Shown: positions 55,566 to 64,000 of the stretch, one piece after another
Layout: each line of letters begins with the position of its first letter
Position numbering within the stretch: position 1 is the first letter of the stretch
NCBI RefSeq assembly: GCF_958298935.1
Contig: NC_084925.1
Span: 13,637,001-13,701,000, forward strand
Direction of reading: 5' to 3'
Length of the DNA: 64,000 nucleotides
Source: Phragmites australis
Lineage: Eukaryota > Streptophyta > Magnoliopsida > Poales > Poaceae
Made by a program: the position numbers and the translations under genes
Notes under the pieces: model-generated
Databases searched by the model: none
The model's input: only the letters and a program-made list of their open reading frames with translations
What the model was told of the DNA's origin: nothing

Positions 55566-56372
55566 CAGATGCCGCAACCACAGACATCCTTGATATCCCC
55601 ATGGTATGCGAGTACCCAAATGTCCTTCCAGAAGAATTGTCAGGAATGTCGCCTGACTGGGACATCGAGTTTGTCATTGAGCTCATGCCTGGGATAGGCG
55701 CGATATCTAAATGACCTTATTGAATGCCTCCCAATGAGTTAGTGGAGTTAAGGAAACAATTGAAGGAGTTGCTTGAGAAAGGATTCATTTGATTGAGCTC
55801 CTCATCTTGAGGATGCCCAGTTCTCTTTGTCAAGAAGAAGGATGACATTTTAAGAATATGCATTGATTATCGCCCTCTTAACATAATCACCATCAGGAAT
55901 AAGTATCCCCTTCCTCACATTAACATCTTATTCAAACAACTGACCAGTGCATGTTTCTTTTCCAAGATTGACTTAAGGTTGGGCCATCAACAAATCAAAA
56001 TCTGATCAGAGGCTGTTCCTCAAAGGGCTTTCTCTACTCGTTACGGGCTCTATGAGTACACCATCATGTCTTTTGGCCGAACCAATGCTCTGGCCTACTT
56101 TATGTACTTCATAAACACAATTTTCATGGAAGAGCTCGACCCATTTGTCGTAATCTTCATTGAAAATATTCTCATCATCTATTCTTAGACTAAAGAAGAA
56201 CATGCTAAACATCTTAAAATTGCACTTGGATGACTTTGAGAACATCGTCTCTATGCCAAATTTAGCAAATGCGAGTTTTGCCTCAAAGAAGTCGCTTTCC
56301 TTGGTCATGTCCTTTCTGAAAACAGAGTTGTAGTGGACCGAACAAGGAGGGAGAAATTCTCAATTGGATTCA
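55566..56372 (+). pseudogene. T2 reverse transcriptase, N-terminal part (catalytic box lost)
   Basis: Reads through several stops: DIPMVCEYPNVLPEELSGMS (about 55590-55650), [35 protein letters not shown] (about 55815-55875), [36 protein letters not shown] and the catalytic region VVIFIENILI (about 56148-56178), in which the usual Asp-Asp is Glu-Asn. It continues [20 protein letters not shown] until the solo LTR at 56373. Confidence 0.88.
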
Positions 56373-57726
56373 TGTGATAGCCCAAAAATATTAAACTTGT
56401 CATTAAGCATTCATGAGCATCATTTGCATCATAATTAAGGTTTTGAGTAAGGAATTTAGTGCATTTAACTCAAATAAGAATTGTTAAATTAATATTAAAT
56501 GATGCATTATGAAGGAACTCACAAACTTGCTATGTAACATAGGGTTTGAAGTAATTTTAGATATTATTCCAAGCCATTTAAACAATATTAGTGAATTTTC
56601 CCAAATTTTTGGAAATTAAATTTGAGCCTTAAAAATTTATGCAAGTTGTTAAAGATTGCAACTTTTGAGAATTTTAATTTTAAATTGCACATGAATTATA
56701 GTTTCACACAAAATTTGTCCCACAGTTTTTGGGCCATGGCAAGATATGCTTTTGGAATTAGAGAGGAGGGAGATCTTTTCCAATGTCGATCACTGTTCAT
56801 CTCAGCCCCACCGGTCATACCCTCGCTGTCTCTGCCCTCTGCCACTGGTTTTGTTGACTTCATGGGTCAGCCACTGAGCCACGATGTCGGCCACCATGCT
56901 GCTTCGAGTGGAATCAACGATCATCCTCAATCACCGTACAGCCAAGAGGATGGACCCTAGTCATGTGGGTAAAGATGTACCCCCTTATAGGGTGTAAGAA
57001 CAATTCGAATTGCTACGCTCTTGGTTATGAGCATGCGTATGTCCATTGGGCAACATCGTAGAGTTTTGTTCAATTTGGAAAATGGAAAGTATGTGGGCTT
57101 CTAAGATAGGCATGTGCTGGTACTTATTCATGTTAAGAAAGTTTAGTTTATTGAGTATTATGTTTATTGTCAGTCAATGCTAGTTGTTCATACCAGTATA
57201 ATGGTTAAATTGCTTTTCCGCTGAGTCTACTTAACTTTGTGGCCATTTCCTTACTACTCAGCTCAATGCATAATTCTTGGAGTCGGGATAGTATATACCC
57301 ATATTGTGTAAGTCTTACGAGTACCTTCGTACCCAAGGTGCAGCCCTTAAGTTGATGCATGTAATGAAGAACTGGTTTACTATTACTTTTATCTCGCTGG
57401 TACTGGAGATGGCAGGAATAGAGATCGAATGGCTAAATTAGTCCCACTGGTTCCTTATGGGTAATGGTTTCACTGGTATTTTCTTTTATTAATATTTTCT
57501 GTTGTGTTATAAAACCTCTTATCTAAGTAGCAACTGAAACATGGAGCAAGGTCTGAAAAGTTAAACTTTTGTACACTGTTCATATATTGTGATGAAACTA
57601 TGTTGTAAACGGTATATGTTGTGGTCTTGGGCTTTGTTGAGCATATACCGGGACTGCTAGAATTACTTCCATTTTTATTCGACTTAATTGTCGATTAAGC
57701 TAGGTGTAATTTGGACGGGTCTAATA
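56373..57726 (+). mobile_element. Solo LTR in T2 reverse transcriptase (1354 bp)
   Basis: It interrupts the polymerase frame between LNWIH and a block reading VIDIQSFLG. Starts TGTGATAGCCC, ends GGACGGGTCTAATA (CA mutated to TA). Flanks ATTCA (56368-56372) and GTTCA (57727-57731) match at four of five bases. It contains no coding domain. It is related to, but clearly diverged from, the 5' LTR of its own host T2. A small frame at 56622-56960 is not supported as a gene. Confidence 0.85.
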
Positions 57727-58530
57727 GTTCAACCCAAAATTGTCATCGATATCCAGAGTTTTCTTGGACGTACAGATAGTACCGTCGGTTCATTTAGAAC
57801 TTCTCAAAAATTGTCAAACCCATGACTGAGCTATTGAAGAATGGTAGTAAATTTGAGTGGTCCGACGGATGTGAAAGCGATTTCCAAACTTTGAATAATC
57901 TACTTACTACCACTCTCGTTCTTGCTCAATTGGAAATGAATAAGAGTTTCGATGTCTTTTGCGATGCTTCTCGCATAGGTCTCAGATGCGTTCTAATGCA
58001 AGAGTGCCGAGTCGTTGCTTATACTTCTCATCAGTTAAAGCATCATGAGGAGAACTATCCAACTCATGATCTAGAGCTTGCGGTCGTTGTGCGCGCTCTA
58101 AAAATTTGGAGCCATTATCTCCTAAGCAATCTTTGGAATATCTACACTGACCACAAGAGCCTCAAATATATCTTACCCAAGCCGATCTAAATATGAGACA
58201 GAGGAGATAGCTTAAACTCTTCAAAGACTATGAGTTAGAAGTTCACTATCATCCCCGCAAGGCGAACATTGTCATCGATGCCTTGAGTCGAAAGGCTTGA
58301 TACAATTGTCTCATGCTCAAGCCTGGAGTTACCATGCTTTTTTATGATTTTAGGAGGCTTGGACTCAAGATGATATATGAAGGATTTCTTTCCAACATTG
58401 AGATAAAATCCACTCTCCTAGACCAAATCAAGGAATCCCAAAAGGAGGACAAGGGCATGATTAGAATTCATGACAAGATAAAAGAGGGCAACGCTAGATG
58501 TTTTTCCATGGATGATCAAGGTACTTTATG
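57727..58530 (+). pseudogene. T2 reverse transcriptase thumb and RNase H (degenerate)
   Basis: After the solo LTR: VIDIQSFLG (about 57743-57770), then from 57822 [40 protein letters not shown] (first RNase H aspartate kept), [20 protein letters not shown] (glutamate kept), [11 protein letters not shown] (aspartate kept). It continues in another frame with KDYELEVHYHPRKANIVIDA (about 58205-58270) and LSRKA. A linker open frame at 58313-58531 (IEIKSTLLDQIKESQKEDKG) leads into integrase. Confidence 0.87.
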
Positions 58531-59700
58531 ATTCAAAAAACAACTTGTGGTCCCTAAGATCTCCGAGTTGAGGAAGAAAATATTGGATGAAGCTCATGAT
58601 TCTCTTTTGTCCATTCATCCCAAACGCACCAATATGTATCAAGATCTCAAGCACAGGTTCTGCTGGACTCGTATGAAACTGGAAATTGCTCGATATGTGT
58701 CAGAATGCGATGTTTTTCAACAGGTGGAAGTGGATCACCTCAAACTTGCTGGTATGCTCCAACCATCTCCTATTCCTTCATGGAAATTGAAGGAGATCAG
58801 CATAGTCTTTGTTATTGGGTTACCCAAGACCTCCCAAGGCTATGACACTATTTGGATCATTGTTCATCGATTTACCAAGTCCGCACACTTTATCCCAGTG
58901 AAGACCCAATATAGTGCAAGGGACTATGCTGAGTTATATCTCGCGCAAATTGTTTGCCTTCATGGAATTCATAAGAAGATCATCTCTAAAAGATGCACTC
59001 AATTCACCTCTCATTTTTTAAGAATCCTCAATGAAGGTATGTGTACTGAGTTGTTCCATAGTGCTGCCTTTCATCCCCAAACTGGAGACCAAATGAAAAG
59101 AGTTAATTTCTTAAAGACATGTTTAGGGCTTGTACGCTCACATATGGGAAGATATGGGAGCTTTGCTTGTCATTTGTGGAGTTTTCATATAGCTATAGTT
59201 ATCAATCAAGCATCAAAATGTCTCCCTTCAAAGCTCTTTCTGGAAGATGTTGAATGCTGCTAAATTGGTCTGAGTTTGGTAAAAGATCTTTCTTGGGCAT
59301 AGACTAGGTCAAGGAGGTAGAAGAGCATATCAAGACCGTTCACAAATGTTTACTCATAGCTCAATTCCATCAAAAGAGTTATGATGATCATCGCTGACGA
59401 GAGCTAGTGTTTGACATTTGAGATTTCATCTATCACAAGGTGGCCCCATTGAGATTTCGTCTATCACAAGGTGGCCCCTCTCAAAGGGATACAATGTTTT
59501 CAAGTTAAAGGAAAGTTTGCGCCCCGTTACATAGACCCTTTTCAAATCATTGCTCGATGAGGAGAGGTGACCTATTAGTTGGAATTACCTCAATCCCTCT
59601 CCATCAATCACAATGTCTTCCATGTTTCGCAATTGAAGAAGTACCTTCAAGTCCCTACCGAAGTCATTGAGATTGCAAACCAAGACTTGCAACCCAACCT
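58531..59700 (+). pseudogene. T2 integrase (all three catalytic residues replaced)
   Basis: Open from 58547 to 59263. Zinc finger: HDSLLSIHPKRTNMYQDLKH and ECDVFQQVEVDH, in which the second cysteine is Phe. Core: IIVHRFTKSAHFIPV (first Asp is His), IISKRCTQFTSHF (second Asp is Lys), HPQTGDQMKRVNFL (Glu is Lys). The C-terminal part in other frames: HHRXRELVF-like, KGIQCFQVKGKFAPRYIDPF (about 59490-59545) and YQLELPQSLSINHNVFHVSQ (about 59573-59632). A 27-bp segment (GAGATTTCRTCTATCACAAGGTGGCCCC) is tandemly repeated at about 59420-59478. Confidence 0.88.
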
Positions 59701-59719
59701 ATTCCTATTGTGAATGATC

Positions 59720-59905
59720 AATTCAGATATTGGATGAAGCTGAGCACAAGAATCAAAGCCACTTCATCAAATTTGTCAAGGTGCAATGGAGTAACCACAC
59801 AAAGGACGAAGCTACTTTGGAGTGAGAGGATCGAATCCGCTTCGAATACCCTGACCTCTTTCCAAATTGTGAGAATTGTTACATCTCTATGTATTTTGGA
59901 CATCT
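59720..59905 (+). pseudogene. T2 chromodomain, one stop codon
   Basis: Reads QILDEAEHKNQSHFIKFVKV, QWSNHTKDEATLE, a TGA stop, then EDRIRFEYPDLFPN (about 59729-59870), ending at TAA near 59911. The Trp and acidic residues typical of the retroelement chromodomain are present; the stop is where related elements have Arg in the motif W-E-R-E-D. This domain confirms the chromovirus assignment. Confidence 0.85.
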
Positions 59906-59911
59906 CACATA

Positions 59912-60671
59912 ATTATATTTTCATCATATTTTTAATCAAGAATTCTTCCCTAAGGAACATGCTTAGAAGCAAGTTCAGCTGGGAAAATATCCCTATTGGT
60001 GGTCTAACTGCACCCCTGTCAGTCTGACCGTCAGAGGCATGCAGTACCATTTTGGCCTCTGTTCGTTGGGCACTCTGACCAAGAGATGCCTCGAGAGCCA
60101 AAAAAATCTCTATCCGATTGGTGGTCTAACCACCATAATCGTGGTTCAACCACCAATGTGCCATGGTCTGACCAGGCTTAGCCACAGTCTTACCGCCAGA
60201 GCAGAGAGAGGTTCGATGAATTTTCACTCATGATGTTCGATAAGCTCATCTATGTGTGTTTAATTTTGATAAAAAAAATGTTTTATATATGTCATGCATG
60301 TTTAGTGAGTCAATGTTGAGTTTTGTAGGTAGATCCTAATTGTTGCATTGCGCTACCTTGACATTGTGTATATTTGGATCCATTGTAACTAGGGGTGTCA
60401 TTATGTAATTGTCAAACATAAAATGAATACAATGAGCTTAGCAAGCTTACATCATCGGTAAAAGTCGAGAGGTGGTTCCGGAGATTTTTGCGGACATTCC
60501 ACATTTCTGCAGACACTCTGCAAGTTTTTGCGGACTCTCCGCACATTTGAGCGTGCATTTTTTTTTATTGATGTGCCTTAGTGTGCGTCACTTGGAATTG
60601 GTGTCCCACTAACGCTAGTACGCTATGTTGGAGTTTGACTGTTCTTTTTCTTCATCTTATCACCAAAACAA
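59912..60671 (+). other. Spacer between T2 and T3: leader-like, no LTR seen
   Basis: 760 bp without coding signal. It contains repeated GGTCTAACC/GTCTGACC strings (60000-60190) like those in the T2 leader (38918-38962), and a TGCGGACWYTCC motif repeated at about 60488-60550 (TTTTTGCGGAC twice, TCTGCAGAC once). It is therefore most like the leader upstream of gag. A complete LTR would not fit with a polypurine tract and primer site, and none of those signals is visible. Confidence 0.6.
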
Positions 60672-61040
60672 GATGAGAACCCGTGGCAGTTTAGGTGAGC
60701 TTCCTGAGGCCTTGAATGAGAAGAACCCTCCGCTGTCTCCACCGCCAAGCATGGCGGATGTGCTCATGCAAATTGAGCAGAACCATCAGGCTCAGACAAA
60801 GCTTCTTGAGGCTCTCATGCGCAACACAGCCCCTCATGGAGGAGGTGGGGCCGGGCGCCAAATGACTTCTCCGATTTTCTACAAACTCAACTACCCACAT
60901 TCTCGCGGGCTGAGGATGCTCTGGATGCCGACCACTGGCTCTGGACTATCGAGCAAAAGCTCGCTCTCCTTCAATGTGAGGACCGTGAGAGGGTGTCAAG
61001 CATTATGCGCGAGATTTCCCTCATTCGAAGACAGGAGCCG
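60672..61040 (+). pseudogene. T3 gag N terminus (large internal deletion)
   Basis: ATG at 60672, MRTRGSLGELPEALNEKNPP, then SMADVLMQIEQNHQAQTKLL and EALMRNTAPHGGGG, as in T2 gag. Further on, in shifted frames, EDADHWLWTIEQKLALLQCE (about 60915-60980). Near 61030 the gag sequence stops and a pre-protease linker follows, so the capsid core and zinc knuckle are missing. Confidence 0.8.
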
Positions 61041-61540
61041 CGGTGACTGCTCTAAGTCCACCACTACCCCATCCATCTGTTCATCAAGCCTCCACGACTT
61101 TGCATGTCCCCAAGCGTGTCCTAGCACGCCACACCACTGCTGATGGAGTTCACGAGGGTGACAACGTACTGATGGGTAAATTGTTTATGAGTATTAATTT
61201 TGTCATCACTCTTGCAGTTGTTCTTTTTTATTTTGGGGCTTCTCACTATTTCATAGGGACATGTTATACACGCGGCACATGCTGAAAGTTAGCACCACCC
61301 CTACACCTTATCTCATAGACGCACCCAGGGCTAAGATTCTTATTAATCAGTGCGTGCCCAGAGCATCGATTGTTAGTAATGACACATCCTTTAGTGCGAA
61401 TTTGTTAGTGATGGACTCCAAAGGGATAGACATCAAATTGGGAATGAATTGGCACACCAAGAACAAGGCAGCCATGGATTGTGCTCAGTGGATTATCACC
61501 CTTAATGGTTTATTCGGCACCTGAGCTCATTTGAAGCTTG
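61041..61540 (+). pseudogene. T3 protease (active-site residue lost)
   Basis: A linker with HTTADGVHEGDNVLMGKLFM (about 61131-61190) leads to VVLFYFGASHYFIGTCYTRG (61218-61277), where the expected D-S-G-A-S-H reads Y-F-G-A-S-H, so the catalytic Asp is Tyr. Then STTPTPYLIDAPRAKILINQ and SFSANLLVMDSKGIDIKLGM (about 61390-61448), NWHTKNKAAMDCAQW. These blocks align with T2 at 55206-55500. Confidence 0.85.
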
Positions 61541-62500
61541 AAGACGTCGATCCTTGTCTTTATGACCTAAAGGTTATCACCACCACGAATCTCATGAATA
61601 TCCCTATGGTGTGTGAATTTCCTAACGTCTTTCCAGATGAGTTGCCAGGGATGCCACCCGACCGAGCGGTGGAATTCTCGATTGATCTTTTGCCCGTAAC
61701 GGCCCGATTTCAAAGAGGTCTTACAAGATGTCACCAAATGAATTGGCGGAACTGAAGAAGTAGTTGAAGGAGTTGCTAGAGAAAGGGTTTATTTGTTTGA
61801 GCTCCTCACCTTGGGGATGCTCGGCACTCTTTGTGAAGAAGAAGGATGCTACCCTACGGATATGTGTTGATTACCGCCTGCTGAATGAGGTCGCTGTCAA
61901 GAATAAGTATCTGCTTCCCAGGATCGATGTTATGTTCGATCAGTTGACCGCTGCTCGGGTTTTCTCGAAGATTGACTTGAGATTGGGCTATCATCAAATC
62001 AAGGTTCGACTGGAGAATATTCTAAAGACGACTTTCTCAACTCGTTATGGTCTTTATGAGTTTACCGTCATGTCCTTTGGCTTGACGAATACCCCAGCGT
62101 TCTTCATGTACTTGATGAACACTGTTTTCATGGACGAACTTGACAAGTTTGTCGTGGTTTTCATCGACGACATTTTTATATACTCCAAGATTGAGGAAGA
62201 GCATGTATATCACCTCCGTGTTGTTCTTGGCCACCTTCAAGATCACCAAATGTATGCCAAGTTCAGCGTGTGAGTTCTGGCTCAAAGAAGTTGCCTTCCT
62301 AGGTCATGTCTTGTCAGAGAATGGAGTTCAATTCACCCGAGAAAGGTGCAGGATGTGCTCAATTGGGTGCAGCTTAGAAGTGTCACTGACATCCAGAGTT
62401 TTCTCAGACTTGTGGGTTATTACCGTTGGTTCATCAAAAACTTCTCCAAGATTGCTAAGCCCACAACTGAGTTGTTGAAGTAGGGAAGTGTATTCAAGTG
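61541..62500 (+). pseudogene. T3 reverse transcriptase (YVDD-type box intact)
   Basis: From about 61590 MNIPMVCEFPNVFPDELPGM; after a frameshift near 61710 the frame at 61764-62273 is open and contains [75 protein letters not shown] and [20 protein letters not shown] with both catalytic aspartates. One further frameshift at about 62272 precedes [20 protein letters not shown]; the thumb follows in mixed frames to about 62480. Confidence 0.9.
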
Positions 62501-63115
62501 GTCAAGTGAATGTGAGTTAGCTTTCTAGACCTCGAAGACACTGCTCACGACCGCTCCCATTCTCCCTCAGCATAATGTGGGCAAAGGTTTTGATGTCTAT
62601 TGCGATGCTTCCAGCATAGGCCTTAGATGTGTCCTCATGCAGGGGGCAGAGTTGTTGCTTATGCCTCACGATAGTTGAAGTGCCATGAAGAGAACTATCC
62701 AAATCATGACTTAGAGCTTGCGGCGGTTATGCACGCTCTGAAGATTTGGCGCCATTATCTGCTGGAGAATATGTGTCATATCTATACGGATCACAAAAGA
62801 CTCAAGTATATCTTTACTCAGGCAGATCTGAACATGAGGCAGTGAAGATGGCTCGAATTGATCAAAGACTACGAGCTGGAAGTTCATTATCATCGCGGCA
62901 AGGTGAATGTTGTCGCCGATGCCTTAAGCCGGAAGGCTCGATGCAATTGCCTTATAGTCAAGCCCAAAAATGTCACGCTTTGTGATGAATTCCACCAGCT
63001 TAGACTTCAAATGGTTCCGGATGGTTTTTTTGCTAACATGGAGATCAAGTCCACCCTTTTGGATGAAATAAAGCAAGCTCAGAAAGGTGATAAGGGCATG
63101 GCTTGAATTAGAGAC
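62501..63115 (+). pseudogene. T3 RNase H (degenerate)
   Basis: [17 protein letters not shown] (62590-62645, first Asp kept), a block of the form [19 protein letters not shown] (about 62706-62760), [11 protein letters not shown] (about 62778-62812), and from 62858 an open frame MIKDYELEVHYHRGKVNVVA, DALSRKARCN and NMEIKSTLLDEIKQAQKGDK. Two frameshifts at 62640-62720 and 62845. Confidence 0.87.
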
Positions 63116-64000
63116 AAGATGAAGGAAGCCAAGGCCACATGTTTTTTTGAGGACAATCAAGGTGTCCTATGGTTTGGGAACTGGCTAGTGGTTTCGAAAG
63201 TTGAAGCATTGTGGAAGAAAATTCTGGATGAAGCTCATGACTCTTTGTTATCCATCAATCCAGGAAGCACAAAAATGTATCAATACCTCAAGCCACGTTT
63301 TTGGTGGACTCGCATGAAGCAAGAAATCGCTCAATATGTGGCTGAGTGTGATGTCTGCCGAAGAGTCAGGGCCGAACACCTCAAACTGGCCGATACGCTC
63401 CAGCCTTTACCGATTCTCTCCTGAAAGTGGGAGGAGATCAGCATGGATTTTTGTTACCGTGGACTGATTGACAAAGTCTACTCATTTTCTTCTTGTCAAG
63501 ACCACGTATTCAGTCAAGCAATATGTGGAGTTGTATCTAACTCGGATTGTTTTCCATCATGGGATTCCAAAGAAGATCATCTCTGATCAAGGCACTCAAT
63601 TCATTTCTCATATCTGGAGTAGCCTCCATGAAGCTATGGGAATCAAGCTCTTCCACAGTACCGCATACCACCCACAGACCGATGGTCAGACTGAACGGGT
63701 GAACAAAATTCTAGAAGACATGCTCCGAGCTTGTGTTCTCACATATGGGAAGAAGTGGGAAATCTTCTTACCGTTCGTCGAGTTCTCATATAACAATACC
63801 TATCAAGCAAGTATTGAAATGTCACCGTTTGAAGCTCTCTATGGCCGAAGATGCTGAACGCCCTTGAATAGGTCCAAATCCGGTGAAAGAGCTTTTCTAG
63901 GCCCAGATTTGGTCAAAGATGCAGAAGAGCATGTTCTGATAGTTCGGAAGTGTCTTCTAACGGTACAATCATGACAGAGGAACTATGCGGATCATCACCG
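63116..64000 (+). pseudogene. T3 integrase, continues past the window
   Basis: Zinc finger region in the open frame 63119-63424: HDSLLSINPGSTKMYQYLKP (one His is Asn) and AECDVCRRVRAEHLKL. A stop at 63421-63423 precedes KWEEISMDF. The core keeps all three catalytic residues: TVD followed by a stop and LTKSTHF (about 63447-63480), IISDQGTQFISHIW (about 63572-63613) and HPQTDGQTERVNKILEDMLR (about 63670-63729). The frame stops at 63855 after EALYGRRC, then shifts; GPDLVKDAEEHV is readable near 63900-63935. Confidence 0.9.

Larger units (their letters stand above)
36666..59905 (+). mobile_element. T2: Tekay/Del-like chromovirus, interrupted by Tat-B2 and a solo LTR
   Basis: A plus-strand chromovirus: truncated 5' LTR (36666-37611), primer site, extra leader frame, gag (39175-40183), [Tat-B2 40184-55068], protease, reverse transcriptase, [solo LTR 56373-57726], rest of polymerase, RNase H, integrase and chromodomain (to about 59890). 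No 3' LTR can be recognised. Once the insertions are set aside the domain order is complete and collinear with T3. Catalytic residues of both reverse transcriptase and integrase are mutated, so the copy is long dead. Confidence 0.85.
59906..64000 (+). mobile_element. T3: Tekay/Del-like chromovirus, runs off the right edge
   Basis: A second copy of a T2-like element, directly downstream and in the same orientation. Gag (60672), protease, reverse transcriptase, RNase H and integrase follow collinearly with T2. Most of gag is deleted between about 61030 and 61040. No LTR is recognised between the T2 chromodomain (59905) and the T3 gag. The element is better preserved in polymerase and integrase than T2, but has many stops. 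The chromodomain and 3' LTR lie beyond the window. Confidence 0.85.

Noticed and set aside
1..64000. tRNA, rRNA, CRISPR or bacterial-type operons
   Set aside because: No such structure was seen; tRNA-like strings are only primer-binding sites next to LTRs.

Overview
The window looks like intergenic heterochromatin from a large grass (Poaceae) genome. It is filled end to end with nested, mostly decayed LTR retrotransposons plus one relic of a CACTA DNA transposon. I found no credible host gene, rRNA, tRNA or CRISPR. The grass assignment is inference from the element families: Tat-lineage Ty3/gypsy with a second RNase H, Tekay/Del-like chromoviruses with a chromodomain, CRM-like chromoviruses whose integrase tail runs into the 3' LTR, and Angela/BARE-like and SIRE-like copia LTRs.

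Left part. 1-8173 is a minus-strand Tat-lineage element (Tat-A); its 5' LTR is at 6933-8173 and its 3' LTR lies off the left edge. 8390-9314 is a TNP2-type CACTA transposase relic on the plus strand. It is cut by a plus-strand Tat LTR with its start of gag (Tat-B1, 9315-10684).

Middle. 10685-33097 is an old plus-strand Tekay/Del-like chromovirus (T1). Its 5' LTR carries a SIRE-like solo LTR (10856-12438). Its polypurine tract was hit by a minus-strand CRM-like element (C1, 18397-30580, target duplication GGGGG). C1 was itself hit in gag by a 4.1-kb solo LTR (23113-27257). 33098-36665 is the 5' half of another minus-strand Tat element (Tat-C).

Right part. 36666-59905 is a second Tekay/Del-like chromovirus (T2). 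A plus-strand Tat element (Tat-B2, 40184-55068) sits in its gag and a solo LTR (56373-57726) in its reverse transcriptase. Tat-B2 lacks pol, carries an antisense reading frame (about 49945-52190), contains the youngest element of the window (C2, 42218-49944, CRM-like, minus strand), and has an Angela-like solo LTR in its 3' LTR (52801-54358). A third Tekay/Del-like copy (T3, 59906 to the right edge) follows T2 head-to-tail with no recognisable LTR between them.

Most worth a second look: both Tekay-like elements with a readable leader carry a degenerate reading frame upstream of gag, and in T2 its pattern resembles a double-stranded-RNA-binding motif; the LTR-encoded integrase tail was lost from the 3' LTR in two different ways in C1 and C2; C2 has an unexplained insert of about 124 bp in its integrase core; and Tat-B2 appears to have lost pol around C2, which has no target duplication. 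All coding calls were made by eye from translations; no database search was run.
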